A DNA stretch of 64,000 bases from Alphaproteobacteria bacterium (GTDB taxonomy: Bacteria > Pseudomonadota > Alphaproteobacteria > Caulobacterales > Hyphomonadaceae), in contig WGLW01000025.1 of assembly GCA_016125405.1 (NCBI GenBank), forward strand, positions 1 through 64,000, in the 5' to 3' direction. The position numbers and the translations under genes are program-made. Below, one piece after another: positions 22,815 through 32,254 of this stretch. Below the pieces are notes generated by a model. The model did no database searches, was not told where the DNA came from, and worked only from the letters and a program-made list of their open reading frames with translations. How positions within the stretch are numbered: position 1 is the stretch's first letter; each line of letters starts with the position of its first letter.

Positions 22815-25208
22815 TCAGAAGGACTTGCGGAGGGAAATTCCAACGGTTCTCGGCCGCAACGGCGTCACCAGCGTTTGTTGCGGCTGGTAGGGGTTACCCG
22901 CCGAGTAGGTCTTGCCGTCGGAATTGGTGAGATTATCGACGTAGAGAGTGGCTTGCCAGGATTGGACCGTCAGACCGAGGCGCGCACGCACCGTGATGTA
23001 ATCGCCAATCGGCGGGCCGACGCCGAAACCGAGCGTCGATTCGCCGACATAGTCTCCGCCCAGCTCCATAAAGGCGCGGGACTGAACTGATCCGAACTGG
23101 AGGTATTTCGAATACTGTATCAAGGCGCCGCCCGAATATTCCGGCGACCCCGGCAATCCTCCTGTGATCGCCTGGGGGAAGGAGGCGCTTACATGCGAGA
23201 TATCGGGTTCGTTGATCAGGCCGTGAGCCTGCAGGGCGAGATCGGGCGTGGGTTCATATTTGACTTCGAATTCCAGTCCCGTTGCCTGTGCGTTACCGAC
23301 ATTGCCGGAATATGGAAATCCGTTGACGACAAGAGCGTCCGTCTGAACGCCACGCCAGTCGCTTTCGAACACCGTTGCACGCAGCGCCAGCCGGTCGTCC
23401 ATCAGCGTTAGCCGCGCGCCGATTTCGTACGTCCAGATCTCGTCATCCAGATAACGCTGGAAGGGCTGTGACGAGGCCGAGAATGGCTGATCGATCGGCC
23501 CGCCGGTGTTGAAGCCGCCAGCGCGATACCCGCTCGCAGCGGAGAGGTACAGGAGAAACGCATGAGATGGCTGGAATGATAACCTGATGTCCGGCGCAAT
23601 TCCCCTGGACGTAAGATGATCAGCTGTAGCTTTCTGCGATCCCAGAAGCGGCTCGCTTGTGGTGGAATGCATACTGAGGGTCGACCTGAACAACCGCAGC
23701 CCTGTGCTCAATGATATCTGCGGCGTGAGGCTCCATGTCGCCTGGCCGAAAAGAGCGAGTTCATCCACCGCGTCCCGCCGGCTTTCCAGGTAATCGAGAC
23801 TGTCCCAGACACCGTAATCTCCGTCACGAAGGGCGACATCCCGATTGCTGTCCCCATCCGCATAGAAAAACCCGAAAAACCACGGAAGCGATGCGCTTGC
23901 AGGTGAACTGAGCCTTGTCTCATGAACAAGGATGCCGAGAGAATCCTGTTCGTCGATCGGTTGGACCGTGTCTGGCGGGGCTCCAAATTGATCGAATGCC
24001 CCGCTCGCATCAAACCGGCTTCCGAACTGGTGCTTCACGTAAGAAGTCGTTGACGTGAGGTCGCCCCAGTCCGTTTTGCCACGCAAAGTCAGGCCTATCA
24101 TACCAAAGTCGTTGTCATGTGGTTCGGGCATCGCGGCCGTGCGTTGCAGGCCCGACGGGGTTTCGGAAAGGTACTGGGAGTCCTTCGAGGTGATTCCCTG
24201 CGTGACCCCAGTCAACTCAACGGACCAACTGTTGCTTATCTTCAGCAGAGCCGCCAGACGGGCGCCATTTCTGCCCGCGGCGTTGGTATTGCTTGTTCCA
24301 AGTTTCGGGTTATCGAGCCAGCCACCCCAGGACTGATTGTAGAATACGGTTCTGACGCCGAGACGGCCTCGCACAAGCGGTGCGTTGAGCACCGCCTCTC
24401 CATTTGTTCCGGTGTCGCCGCCGTTCGTCGCCTCCGAGGAGACGAGCATTGAGCCGTTAAAATGATCGAGGTCCACCTGGTTGGCGTCGATCCGCATGAT
24501 CCCGCCGAGCGCTCCTGCGCCATAGAGGGCGCCTTGCGGTCCGCGCAATACCTCGACCGAGGCGATATCGACGAGTTGTAGATCAGGGTCCGGCGCGCCA
24601 TAGGTGATGCGTGTGTCATTGAAATAAAGACCCACCAGAGACTGCGTGCGGCCCGTCAGGGCGCCATCGGAGAGTCCTCGCAGCAGGATCTTGTTTCGCC
24701 CTTCGCCGAGATTGGTGAAGGATAATCCGCTGATACTGCCTGAAAGGCCGGAATCGCTGGTTATTCCGGCGGCAGTCGTCTGGTCGATTTCCAGGTGCGT
24801 TACGTCTCGTGGAAGATCCGACTCGAAACTTGGCGCTTTCGCCGAAACAATAATTACGTCGGGCGCCTGCGAAGGGGAGGTCGGTCTCGCCGGTCGGGCA
24901 GCCTTCGTCGTTTTGGGAAAAATCCGATACCCACCCTGACCCACGCGCTCGAAGGCATAGCCGGTTCCCGACAGAAGACCCGTTAGCGCGCTCTCTGGAG
25001 TACGTGCCCCAGACAGTCCTTCGCTCTTTATGGACTGCAAGCCGTTTGGCGGAAGGGATAGCGAGACATTGGCCTGCAATGCAAAACGAACAAGCGCCGA
25101 CTCAAGCGATTGAGGCGGGATCTCGAACGTCACCACCTCTTGCGCGCGGGCCACGGGCAGGCCGCACAATAGCGCTCCGGATAGTGCGAGAAGCGCTGGC
25201 CTGATCAA
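22815..25208 (-). CDS. FecA-type TonB receptor with N-terminal signalling (STN) domain
   Basis: This is a 797-residue receptor. The signal peptide ends at ARAQ; an STN signalling domain (FEIPPQSLESALVRFALQANVSL to GGYRIF, about residues 25-100) is followed by a linker, the plug (ISGLSFTNLGEGRNKILLRGLSDG, ALYGAGALGGIMRIDAN) and a barrel ending in SLRKSF. The STN domain is what lets FecA-like receptors signal to an inner-membrane FecR protein, and the fecR-like and sigma genes lie immediately upstream. The barrel resembles the iron-complex receptor subgroup of sphingomonads. The ligand is unknown; a siderophore, haem or metal chelate is likely. It is separated from the fecR-like stop by only five bases. 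Confidence 0.93.
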   Translation of the reverse strand: MIRPALLALSGALLCGLPVARAQEVVTFEIPPQSLESALVRFALQANVSLSLPPNGLQSIKSEGLSGARTPESALTGLLSGTGYAFERVGQGGYRIFPKTTKAARPARPTSPSQAPDVIIVSAKAPSFESDLPRDVTHLEIDQTTAAGITSDSGLSGSISGLSFTNLGEGRNKILLRGLSDGALTGRTQSLVGLYFNDTRITYGAPDPDLQLVDIASVEVLRGPQGALYGAGALGGIMRIDANQVDLDHFNGSMLVSSEATNGGDTGTNGEAVLNAPLVRGRLGVRTVFYNQSWGGWLDNPKLGTSNTNAAGRNGARLAALLKISNSWSVELTGVTQGITSKDSQYLSETPSGLQRTAAMPEPHDNDFGMIGLTLRGKTDWGDLTSTTSYVKHQFGSRFDASGAFDQFGAPPDTVQPIDEQDSLGILVHETRLSSPASASLPWFFGFFYADGDSNRDVALRDGDYGVWDSLDYLESRRDAVDELALFGQATWSLTPQISLSTGLRLFRSTLSMHSTTSEPLLGSQKATADHLTSRGIAPDIRLSFQPSHAFLLYLSAASGYRAGGFNTGGPIDQPFSASSQPFQRYLDDEIWTYEIGARLTLMDDRLALRATVFESDWRGVQTDALVVNGFPYSGNVGNAQATGLEFEVKYEPTPDLALQAHGLINEPDISHVSASFPQAITGGLPGSPEYSGGALIQYSKYLQFGSVQSRAFMELGGDYVGESTLGFGVGPPIGDYITVRARLGLTVQSWQATLYVDNLTNSDGKTYSAGNPYQPQQTLVTPLRPRTVGISLRKSF

Positions 25209-25213
25209 GGCGA

Positions 25214-26212
25214 TTATCTGCTCCTGATGACGATTTCTCCCTTCTCTTCATCCGAGCGTAGCGGGAGAAACGCCTCCAACTGTGAGACCATATTTCTGGC
25301 GGGCTGTATCATGAGTACGCCCGAAAAGCGAAGCTGCCCAACGGATGTATCCGCCAGCCGGATGGGCTCGGCGCCGTAACGGTTCAGGTCCTCGACAATC
25401 GTTGCGAGGGTCGCATCATGATAAATCAGCCGGCCTTGCCGCCACGCGAACGCATCGTCCGGGTTGACCTGAGACAGGATCGCCTGATGCTTTGCGTGGT
25501 CGACGAGAAGGGCGTGTCCGGCGTTTACGTTGACTGACGTCCCGCCAGGGCCTTTCACGCCGACGGCGCCATCTCGCACAGTAACAAGCAACCCGTCGGC
25601 CCGTCGCTGGAGGTTGAACTCTGTTCCGATATCCCGGACCGTGTCCTCTCCAGCCAGTACGAGAAAGGGATGTGCAGGGTCATGATTGACGCTGAACGCA
25701 GCTTCGCCCTTGTCCAGGTAGACACGGCGTTCCTTCACTGTCCATCGTACGCGGATTACGGCTCCGCGGTTGAGGTCGGCTATAGACATGTCCGGCAATG
25801 TTATGGAGCGTGATGCATCGGCAGGAGCGGAATAGCTTGTCTCCTCAACGGATGGTGTCATCACCCTCGGAACAACGAAGAATGCAGCAGCACTCGCCAG
25901 AGCCAGGGCGATCGCGCCGCCCCAGGCCGCTCGAATACGTCCCTGGGAGCGCCTCCCGGAGCGCATCGGAGTGACCTTTGTACTCCTTACCGGCGACTTG
26001 AGCGCCGCTGCGATCTCTCCGGCGTGATCATCAATTTCAGCGATCGCGTTTTCGACGACGACGAGCGCCGCCTTGTTCTCCGCATCACCCAGCCAGGCCT
26101 CGAAGTTTAGCCAGTCCGTCTCGGAGGCGTCGTCCGACTGGAGGCGAACCAGCCAGGCCGCCGCGGCCTCGCGGCGCTCGTCTTCGGTGTTTGGCGACTG
26201 GTCCGCGCTCAT
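25214..26212 (-). CDS. FecR-type transmembrane anti-sigma/sigma regulator
   Basis: This is a 332-residue FecR-family protein: a cytoplasmic N-terminal DUF4880 domain (EAAAAWLVRLQSDDASETDWLNFEAWL), one membrane segment (about residues 95-118), the FecR periplasmic domain (ADLNRGAVIRVRW to VTVRDGAVGV) and a DUF4974 STN-like tail (ATLATIVEDLNRYGAEPIRLADTSVGQLRFSGV). It relays ligand occupancy of the adjacent receptor to the ECF sigma factor. It is placed in the order sigma-FecR-receptor on one strand, the standard arrangement. The start at 26212 is supported by GGGA just upstream, although spacing is tight. Confidence 0.93.
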   Translation of the reverse strand: MSADQSPNTEDERREAAAAWLVRLQSDDASETDWLNFEAWLGDAENKAALVVVENAIAEIDDHAGEIAAALKSPVRSTKVTPMRSGRRSQGRIRAAWGGAIALALASAAAFFVVPRVMTPSVEETSYSAPADASRSITLPDMSIADLNRGAVIRVRWTVKERRVYLDKGEAAFSVNHDPAHPFLVLAGEDTVRDIGTEFNLQRRADGLLVTVRDGAVGVKGPGGTSVNVNAGHALLVDHAKHQAILSQVNPDDAFAWRQGRLIYHDATLATIVEDLNRYGAEPIRLADTSVGQLRFSGVLMIQPARNMVSQLEAFLPLRSDEEKGEIVIRSR

Positions 26213-26312
26213 ATTCCCGTGGCCCTGGACGAAGGTCTGCACTCTTCCTGTTGTAGTAGACGCCGCGCACGCAATGGCGCCACAGCCAATTGAGGCGAAA
26301 TATAGGCGCAGG

Positions 26313-26819
26313 TCACGGCTTGTGCTCCGAAAGGCGCTTCAGGGCCGTGATCATGTGCTTTTCGACCGCACTGCGCGAAATTCCCAGCAGTGTCGCAATT
26401 TCCGCGTAACTGCGATCTTCGAATTTATGCATGGTAAAGACGCGCCTGCACTGAGGCGGCAAGGCTTCGACGGATCTGACGAGGCGATCCAGGCGCTGCT
26501 TTGCATCCAGTCTGGCCTCCGGAGAGGGCAGGTCCGCTTCATCTTCGCCAACCGGCTGCCCGGTTCGATGAGTGCGGTAATAGGCGTCATCGCGAACGGT
26601 CGCGCGTCGTCGGGCCCGCGCCCTGTCCAGCATGACGTTGGAGCCCAGACGGTAAAGATACGCGGCGCCGTTTTCAATCCCGGTATCATCAACGCTCGAA
26701 AGCTTCAGGAAGATGTCCTGGACGATATCCTCAGCCTCGCCGGGCGATGACGTTCTGGCCGCAAAAAAGCGAACAAGATCGGCGCGTTTGGCCAGATACA
26801 GCGTCATCAAGGCCGACAT
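26313..26819 (-). CDS. ECF sigma factor, FecI-type
   Basis: This is an about 168-residue sigma-70 of the extracytoplasmic-function class. Region 2 (LVRFFAARTSSPGEAEDIVQDIFLKL and AAYLYRLGSNVMLDRARARRR) is followed by region 4 (EALPPQCRRVFTMHKFEDRSYAEIATLLGISRSAVEKHM), both intact. It heads the sigma-FecR-receptor set and should direct transcription of the receptor gene when the receptor binds its ligand. The start is uncertain: ATG 26819 lacks a clear ribosome site, and TTG 26843 is an alternative. Confidence 0.92.
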   Translation of the reverse strand: MSALMTLYLAKRADLVRFFAARTSSPGEAEDIVQDIFLKLSSVDDTGIENGAAYLYRLGSNVMLDRARARRRATVRDDAYYRTHRTGQPVGEDEADLPSPEARLDAKQRLDRLVRSVEALPPQCRRVFTMHKFEDRSYAEIATLLGISRSAVEKHMITALKRLSEHKP

Positions 26820-26977
26820 GCGAGGTTCGGTCGAATGTCCCAAGTGTCCGCCAGCGCGCGACTAATATCCTTCTGGAGCTTCACCTCGCGGGCGCGTTCG
26901 TCAATCCCGATTCGCTTGATCACATTGCCGCTGGGTTGAGCCGCACTTGCGCCCGAATTCGGGCCCGCCAGCCGGAG

Positions 26978-27211
26978 TTAGACAGGTCCGGCGCCCTCAT
27001 CGGCGCCTTCGGCCAACCCCGCGCCCAATAGAGTCGCGATATGCACGAGCGTCCCCAGGGAAAGTGCTGGGAAATGTCCGTCACAAGCGAATGCACCGCC
27101 GACGATGGCATAGACGCCAAGTGCGATCACGCCCAGGATGGCGAACGTCGGTCTTCGGGTCGCGAGCCCAGCCTCGCCGACAGGGTCAGATGATGCGATG
27201 CGTCCATCCAT
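26978..27211 (-). CDS. Small membrane protein, hypothetical
   Basis: This is a 77-codon frame with a start ATG at 27211 and GGAG nine bases ahead. The product has two predicted membrane segments (FAILGVIALGVYAIVGGAFA and LGTLVHIATLLGAGLA) joined by a short polar turn, and an acidic tail. I do not recognise a family. It lies alone between the sigma factor gene and the glycolipid operon. The hydrophobic pattern and ribosome site support a gene; the lack of homology keeps confidence low. Confidence 0.4.
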   Translation of the reverse strand: MDGRIASSDPVGEAGLATRRPTFAILGVIALGVYAIVGGAFACDGHFPALSLGTLVHIATLLGAGLAEGADEGAGPV

Positions 27212-27306
27212 CCGGCCTGTCTCCATCGACCGCTCCGAAGCTGAAATTTGCGGACGCCCCAAAAAGCGCCGCCTCGAACATTAGACGCCGCCAGCGGAAC
27301 GGCGCC

Positions 27307-27774
27307 TCACGGTCTCATATGAACAGGGTCGGCGTTTTCCTGCCCGTGTTCATCCGGGAAATGGAGGAGCGTCCTGATCCGAAATACCCAGATCGAGCTG
27401 ATCATGAAATTCACAAATGGAATAAGCCCCCAACCGATCATGAGGCCGATCCAGAAGGGCCAGCCAAGCAGGTCGACCGTTTTCATTGTGACAAGAGTCG
27501 CCGCAAATCCGCAGGCGGCAAGAACCGCGAACCGCCTCCATTGAGTTCGCGATGCTCCCGCGTCGGGGTAGGTGATATGGCGATGGGCGAAGAATGCGAG
27601 AGGTTGGGTTAGTGTGAAAGCCGCAGCGCTTGCAGCGGTTGGATCGCGGATCAGGCGCCCTTCGACAAGGATCACCAGAAGCAGCGAATAGAAAGCGGCG
27701 ACGCCTGCACCTACCAGGCCGTAGCGAAGCAGGCGTTCAAACCGCCCATGCAGGGAGATCAACTGTGCAAGCAT
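27307..27774 (-). CDS. GtrA-like flippase membrane protein
   Basis: This is a 155-residue GtrA-family protein with four membrane helices. The family opening FERLLRYGLVGAGVAAFYSLLLVILV, the middle segment AAFTLTQPLAFFAHRHITY and the end FVNFMISSIWVF are present. GtrA proteins are thought to flip undecaprenyl-linked sugars for glycosyltransferases in the same operon. It is the last gene of the GT39-GT2-AsnB-GtrA operon and starts four bases after the AsnB stop. The frame extends far upstream, but that part lies inside asnB and is not used. Confidence 0.88.
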   Translation of the reverse strand: MLAQLISLHGRFERLLRYGLVGAGVAAFYSLLLVILVEGRLIRDPTAASAAAFTLTQPLAFFAHRHITYPDAGASRTQWRRFAVLAACGFAATLVTMKTVDLLGWPFWIGLMIGWGLIPFVNFMISSIWVFRIRTLLHFPDEHGQENADPVHMRP

Positions 27775-27778
27775 CTGA

Positions 27779-29704
27779 TTAACCGACACTCCCGGCCGAG
27801 ACAGGCAGGAGCGATGGGGGAGCCGTAGCAGCTGGCGTCGCATAATCCCGGGTGAGACGCCCGAATGACTGGACAGAGAGCCAGCTCCAGAGAAACATCC
27901 TGTTATCCGCGCTGCCGTTCCGGTGGTCGCTCCAGGCCGAAGCGACCCGATCCATTCGAACGCCGGGAACAGGGTCAAGTGGCGGATTCGTCGGCATCGA
28001 TTTGAGCCAGCTTGCAGTAGGGATTCCAAACCCCTTCTTGGCGCGGCCGATGATATCTTGTGGGAGTAGGCCCTCCAGGGCCTTCTTCAGAAGGTATTTT
28101 CGCTTGCCGCTGCGCATCTTGAAGCGATGAGGCAGGCGACGGCAGAAATCCACGAGATCGTTGTCGAGAAATACCGCACGCGATTCAAGCGACGCCAGCA
28201 TGGTCGCTCGATCGACCTTGGTGAGGATTCCATCCTGCAGGTAGAAATTGGTGTAAAACTCCAGGGACCGGTCGATCAGCGCCTGTTCGCCATTGGCGCT
28301 CCAGACATCCAGGGCCTCGGAATAGAGCTCCTCGGGGGTGAGTGGCTCTTCAAAAAGATCCCGCATGAATTCTGGATCGACCGGCGCCAGCCAGACAGGA
28401 TTCCAGAGTTCCGGGGGATAGCTCAACCCGGCGAGTGTTCGTCGCAGTTTGAAATCCAGGCTCATATTGCGCGTGGAAACTGGAAGCCGGTTCGTCGCAG
28501 CCCGTAAAATTGAATGCAGCGGTCGCGGAACGAAGGCGTTGTAAATGCGTGCGGGCGCCAACGCCGAGAACGGATCGTAGCCTGCAAAGAGTTCATCCCC
28601 GCCGTCGCCGGAAAGTGCGACGGTAACGCTTTGGCGCGTGAAGCGGCTAAGCAGGTGGGTTGGAAGAACCGAAGGGTCGCATGATGGTTCGTCAAGACGC
28701 GAAAGAATATCGGGCGCCTGTTGTCGGGCCGTTTCGAGCTCGAGCCAGTCGATGGAATTTCGAACGCCGAATGCATCAGCAACGCGTCGCGCCGGCCTTG
28801 ATTCGTCAAAGGACGCTTCGGTAAATCCAAGTGTAAAGGACTGAAGGTCTTCAGCCGCTCGAAATTTTGTCGCGGCTGCAAGCACAGCGCTGGAATCGAT
28901 CCCCCCGCTGAGGAACAATCCGAGTGGGACATCGGCGTTCATGCGGCGCCGAACAGCCTCGAAGAGCAATTCGCGCAATTCTTCGACAAGCGTGGACTCT
29001 GGCCGGTCGCGCCAACCATGCTCAGGCTCGAGCCTGAATTGCCAATAGCGGTGTGCGTGTATGGCGCCCGAGCGCACGTCCACAGTAAGCCATGAGCCGC
29101 CGGGAAGCTTTTCGCAATTCTCAAGAATGGCGTTTGGCGCCGGCAGAAAGCCGTAGGCCAGAAGCTTTTGCAGGCTGCGTCGCCGAATTTGCGAGGAAAA
29201 ATGCGAATGCTGTGCAATCGAGGTCAATTCGCTGGCGAAGGAGAAGAGGCCGCCCTGTTGGGAGTAGAAGAGGGGCTTTTCTCCGAACCGGTCGCGCGCC
29301 AGAAACAAACGCGCGCGTGTTCGGTCATAGATGCAGAACGCGAACATTCCGTTCAGTTTCTCGGGAAGACTCTCGCCCCATTCTGCATAACCATGGATCA
29401 GAACTTCAGTGTCTGAATGGTCAGTCCGAAATTGATGACCGCGCCGCTCGAGTTTTCGGCGCAACTCCACGTGATTATAGATCTCGCCGTTGAAGACGAC
29501 TCCGATGGATCCCTCGGCGTTCCACATGGGCTGCGCTCCGCCGCCGGGATCGATGATCGCGAGTCGTCGGTGCCCCAGGAATACAGAAGCGTTCGGATCG
29601 TGATACGTGCCGGCGCCGTCTGGACCGCGGTGCTCCAGCGCAGACATCATGCGGCGCAGATCGGCAAGTCCTCCAGGGCCGACAAACCCCGCAATGCCGC
29701 ACAT
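27779..29704 (-). CDS. asnB: Asparagine synthase-type glutamine amidotransferase
   Basis: This 641-residue protein begins MCGIAGFVG, giving the N-terminal nucleophile cysteine of class II glutamine amidotransferases after methionine removal. Glutaminase motifs (ALEHRGPDGAG, FNGEIYNH, DTEVLIHGYAEWGE) lead into the synthetase domain with the SGGIDSS pyrophosphatase loop (about residue 260). The start overlaps the GT2 stop as TGATG. In a glycosyltransferase/flippase operon, such AsnB homologues may amidate a sugar acid or other envelope precursor rather than make free asparagine. That is inferred from context; a free asparagine synthetase cannot be excluded. Confidence 0.92.
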   Translation of the reverse strand: MCGIAGFVGPGGLADLRRMMSALEHRGPDGAGTYHDPNASVFLGHRRLAIIDPGGGAQPMWNAEGSIGVVFNGEIYNHVELRRKLERRGHQFRTDHSDTEVLIHGYAEWGESLPEKLNGMFAFCIYDRTRARLFLARDRFGEKPLFYSQQGGLFSFASELTSIAQHSHFSSQIRRRSLQKLLAYGFLPAPNAILENCEKLPGGSWLTVDVRSGAIHAHRYWQFRLEPEHGWRDRPESTLVEELRELLFEAVRRRMNADVPLGLFLSGGIDSSAVLAAATKFRAAEDLQSFTLGFTEASFDESRPARRVADAFGVRNSIDWLELETARQQAPDILSRLDEPSCDPSVLPTHLLSRFTRQSVTVALSGDGGDELFAGYDPFSALAPARIYNAFVPRPLHSILRAATNRLPVSTRNMSLDFKLRRTLAGLSYPPELWNPVWLAPVDPEFMRDLFEEPLTPEELYSEALDVWSANGEQALIDRSLEFYTNFYLQDGILTKVDRATMLASLESRAVFLDNDLVDFCRRLPHRFKMRSGKRKYLLKKALEGLLPQDIIGRAKKGFGIPTASWLKSMPTNPPLDPVPGVRMDRVASAWSDHRNGSADNRMFLWSWLSVQSFGRLTRDYATPAATAPPSLLPVSAGSVG

Positions 29705-30720
29705 CAGCTGGCAGGCTCGAAATTGATGCGCTCGCGTATCAGATACGGCCGAAGGTCCTGCGCCTCGAAATAGGTGCGCGTCACCATCTCGGCCAGCAAT
29801 CCCATAAGGATACTGGTGCACCCCATAAGAAACAGCATCGCAGCCAGCAACGGCAGAGGCGTCAATATGAGCGAAACGCCTGCGATGAACTTGTTCGCAA
29901 GGGCGAGCCCGAGCGCGCCAAACGACAGCAAAATGCAGGTTACGCCGAAGCCGCCAAATATGTAGATCGGCTTGACCAGGTAGGATTCCAGAAACTTGAC
30001 GACTGTGAGGTCGAGAATGACTTTGAGAACCCGCCCGAGGCCATACTTGGAGCGCCCGAATTTTCTCGCATGATGGCGGACGGGAATCTCAACAACCTTT
30101 GCGCCCATCCAGCTGGCGTAAATCGGGATCAGTCGATGCATCTCGCCATAAAGGCGGACATTCTCCATCACGTCGCGGCGATAGGCTTTCAGCGTGCAGC
30201 CATAGTCCCGCAGTTTGACGCCGGAGATTGTGGAGATCAGGAAGTTTGCAATCTTGCTCGGAATTTTCCGGCTGAGCGTCGCATCCTGACGGTCGGCCCG
30301 CCAACCGGAAACGACATCAAATCCTTCCCGGAGTTTGCCCATCATCTCGGGAATGTCTGCAGGATCATTCTGAAGGTCCGCGTCCAGCGTAACGATGACG
30401 TCGCCGCGCGCATTGTCGAAGCCGGCCATCAGCGCAGCGGTCTGTCCGTAGTTTCTGCGAAACTCGATGACGCGCAGACTTGGGTATTGCCGCGCGAAGT
30501 CCCGCAACACCCGGATGGAGCCATCATGGCTTCCATCGTTCACAACAAGCACTTCAAAGGTGCACTTCAGGGATTCGAGTATCGGGAAGAGCTTGCCGAG
30601 CAGCGGGCCGATGCTCTCTTCTTCATCGTAGACCGGAACGACGATCGTCAGATCAAGCGCTGCCGGTAGCGATAGATGTGTCACATCCACCAGTGGGGCA
30701 ATTCGTCGAAATTCAGTCAT
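29704..30720 (-). CDS. Family 2 glycosyltransferase, ArnC/DPM1-like
   Basis: This is a 338-residue membrane glycosyltransferase. The GT2 domain (LTIVVPVYDEEESIGPLL to about residue 235) has the catalytic/metal motif VTLDADLQNDP; two C-terminal membrane helices (about 245-310) follow. This matches polyisoprenyl-phosphate hexose transferases such as ArnC and DPM1, which make lipid-linked sugar donors on the cytoplasmic face. It overlaps the GT39 gene by eight bases and the asnB start by one, so the four genes form one operon. The lipid-linked sugar would be used by the GT39 protein after flipping. Confidence 0.92.
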   Translation of the reverse strand: MTEFRRIAPLVDVTHLSLPAALDLTIVVPVYDEEESIGPLLGKLFPILESLKCTFEVLVVNDGSHDGSIRVLRDFARQYPSLRVIEFRRNYGQTAALMAGFDNARGDVIVTLDADLQNDPADIPEMMGKLREGFDVVSGWRADRQDATLSRKIPSKIANFLISTISGVKLRDYGCTLKAYRRDVMENVRLYGEMHRLIPIYASWMGAKVVEIPVRHHARKFGRSKYGLGRVLKVILDLTVVKFLESYLVKPIYIFGGFGVTCILLSFGALGLALANKFIAGVSLILTPLPLLAAMLFLMGCTSILMGLLAEMVTRTYFEAQDLRPYLIRERINFEPAS

Positions 30721-32254
30721 TGCGGCGACCCAGGTTCATTGGCGGATAGACCGCGTCGAGGACGGGTCCAATTGCTCCCGAAAGACGATAGGCGGAGTAG
30801 GTGTTGATGAGCGCGCCGTTGCGCTCTCGCCGAAATGCCCCGAGCAAATCGACATGATTGAAGCCGCGTTTCAGGTATGGGATGTATGGACAGGCGTCCT
30901 TGCAGACATAGAGCAGGGGGCCGTCCAGAAGGTCTTTGTCCGGTTGGGGAGCATTTACCCACCGAACGCGCTCATTCAGCTGAATGACCGGCGCTTTTGA
31001 GGGAACATAGAAGGTAAGCCACCCTGCGAGCGTGTAGTCAGTCGCCACATAGGCTGGAATGCCGGCGTTTCTTCGCAGTTCGTCGATGGATGTTGCAAGC
31101 TGACGCCAACCCACCGCCAGGACCCGCGCGGTGGGATCCTTGTGACCAAGCGGGACAATTCCGAAGGCGCCTTGAAGCAGCGCCAATGCTGTGATTGCGC
31201 CCCCGATCGGGGCAGATGAAATTCGAGACCAGCGCACGACGCGCCGTGACATGTCGGAACGGAATGGCAGGTCCCGGGCGGCGATCGCAGCGGCGATTGC
31301 CAGGGCGGGGTAAGCTGGTTCCGGCCAGTTTCCTTGAACCCGTTCGTGAAGTGAATGCCAAAGAAAGTATGCGGCAATCGGCAAGACGAAGGAGCAGAGC
31401 AGAACCAGGCTTGCTCGCATCTCCCTTTGGGCGACTCCGACGGACGAAAGTCCGAAGCATCCGAGAATGAATATTGGCGGCGAAACCAGAAGGAGCTGGG
31501 AGCCGATCAGTTCGACCACGTAACGAAGAGACCAGTGCTGAACGGTCATCCGGTGGGTCTGGTAAGCAAACGACGCCCAGTGATGGCCCGCGTTCCAGAG
31601 CACAACCGGTGAAAAGAGGACGATTGCGATCAGGCCGCCCGCGAACGACCAGGGGTTCAGAATCCATCTGCGGTTGGCGGGAACAAGGACAAGCCAGGCG
31701 AGAATGCCGGACGCGAAGAAGGCGGTCGTGTATTTTGAATCCATTCCGAGGCCGAAAGCGACGCCCGCGACCAGCCACCAGTAGCCACGGCCCGACTGCT
31801 GCAATTTCGCCAGGGAATAAAGGAGAAACGAGCTGGTCAGGACGACGACCATGTCAGACGTCGCCGCCAGAGAGCCTACGCTTATCGCTGTCATGAGGTT
31901 GAACAGGACGCCCGCTTCCGGGCCTGCGCCTGCATCATTCGACAGAATGATAGCTGATCTCCAGACAGCCCAGGTCGCGGGAATGCTGAGGAGAACAGCC
32001 ATGAGCCGCACGCCAAGAGGCGTATCTCCGAGCAGGGTTGTTCCCACCCGGATCAACAGCGGGTTCATGAACGGATGGTCGATGAATCCCGGCGACAGGT
32101 GCCTGGAATACATCCAGTAAAGCGACTCATCGCCTGACAGGGGCAGCAGGGCCGCGAAGATCAGTCTGACAACGATCAGTGCAGCAATCGCACCAAGTGT
32201 CAGATTCAATCGGCTTTGCTCGGGGGATTCAGCCGAAGCTACGGACAGCAACAA
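30713..32254 (-). CDS. Family 39 glycosyltransferase, ArnT-like integral membrane protein
   Basis: This is an about 513-residue polytopic protein with around 12 helices. The early SGDESLYWMYSRHLSPGFIDHPFM motif holds the catalytic acidic residues of ArnT/PMT-type enzymes that take sugars from polyprenyl-phosphate donors on the periplasmic side. The start is set by a strong AGGAGG five bases before TTG 32254. An ATG 15 bases upstream would place that box inside the gene and itself has no ribosome site. First gene of the glycolipid operon. Likely acceptors are lipid A or another envelope lipid or glycan; the sequence does not say which. Confidence 0.88.
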   Translation of the reverse strand: MLLSVASAESPEQSRLNLTLGAIAALIVVRLIFAALLPLSGDESLYWMYSRHLSPGFIDHPFMNPLLIRVGTTLLGDTPLGVRLMAVLLSIPATWAVWRSAIILSNDAGAGPEAGVLFNLMTAISVGSLAATSDMVVVLTSSFLLYSLAKLQQSGRGYWWLVAGVAFGLGMDSKYTTAFFASGILAWLVLVPANRRWILNPWSFAGGLIAIVLFSPVVLWNAGHHWASFAYQTHRMTVQHWSLRYVVELIGSQLLLVSPPIFILGCFGLSSVGVAQREMRASLVLLCSFVLPIAAYFLWHSLHERVQGNWPEPAYPALAIAAAIAARDLPFRSDMSRRVVRWSRISSAPIGGAITALALLQGAFGIVPLGHKDPTARVLAVGWRQLATSIDELRRNAGIPAYVATDYTLAGWLTFYVPSKAPVIQLNERVRWVNAPQPDKDLLDGPLLYVCKDACPYIPYLKRGFNHVDLLGAFRRERNGALINTYSAYRLSGAIGPVLDAVYPPMNLGRRND

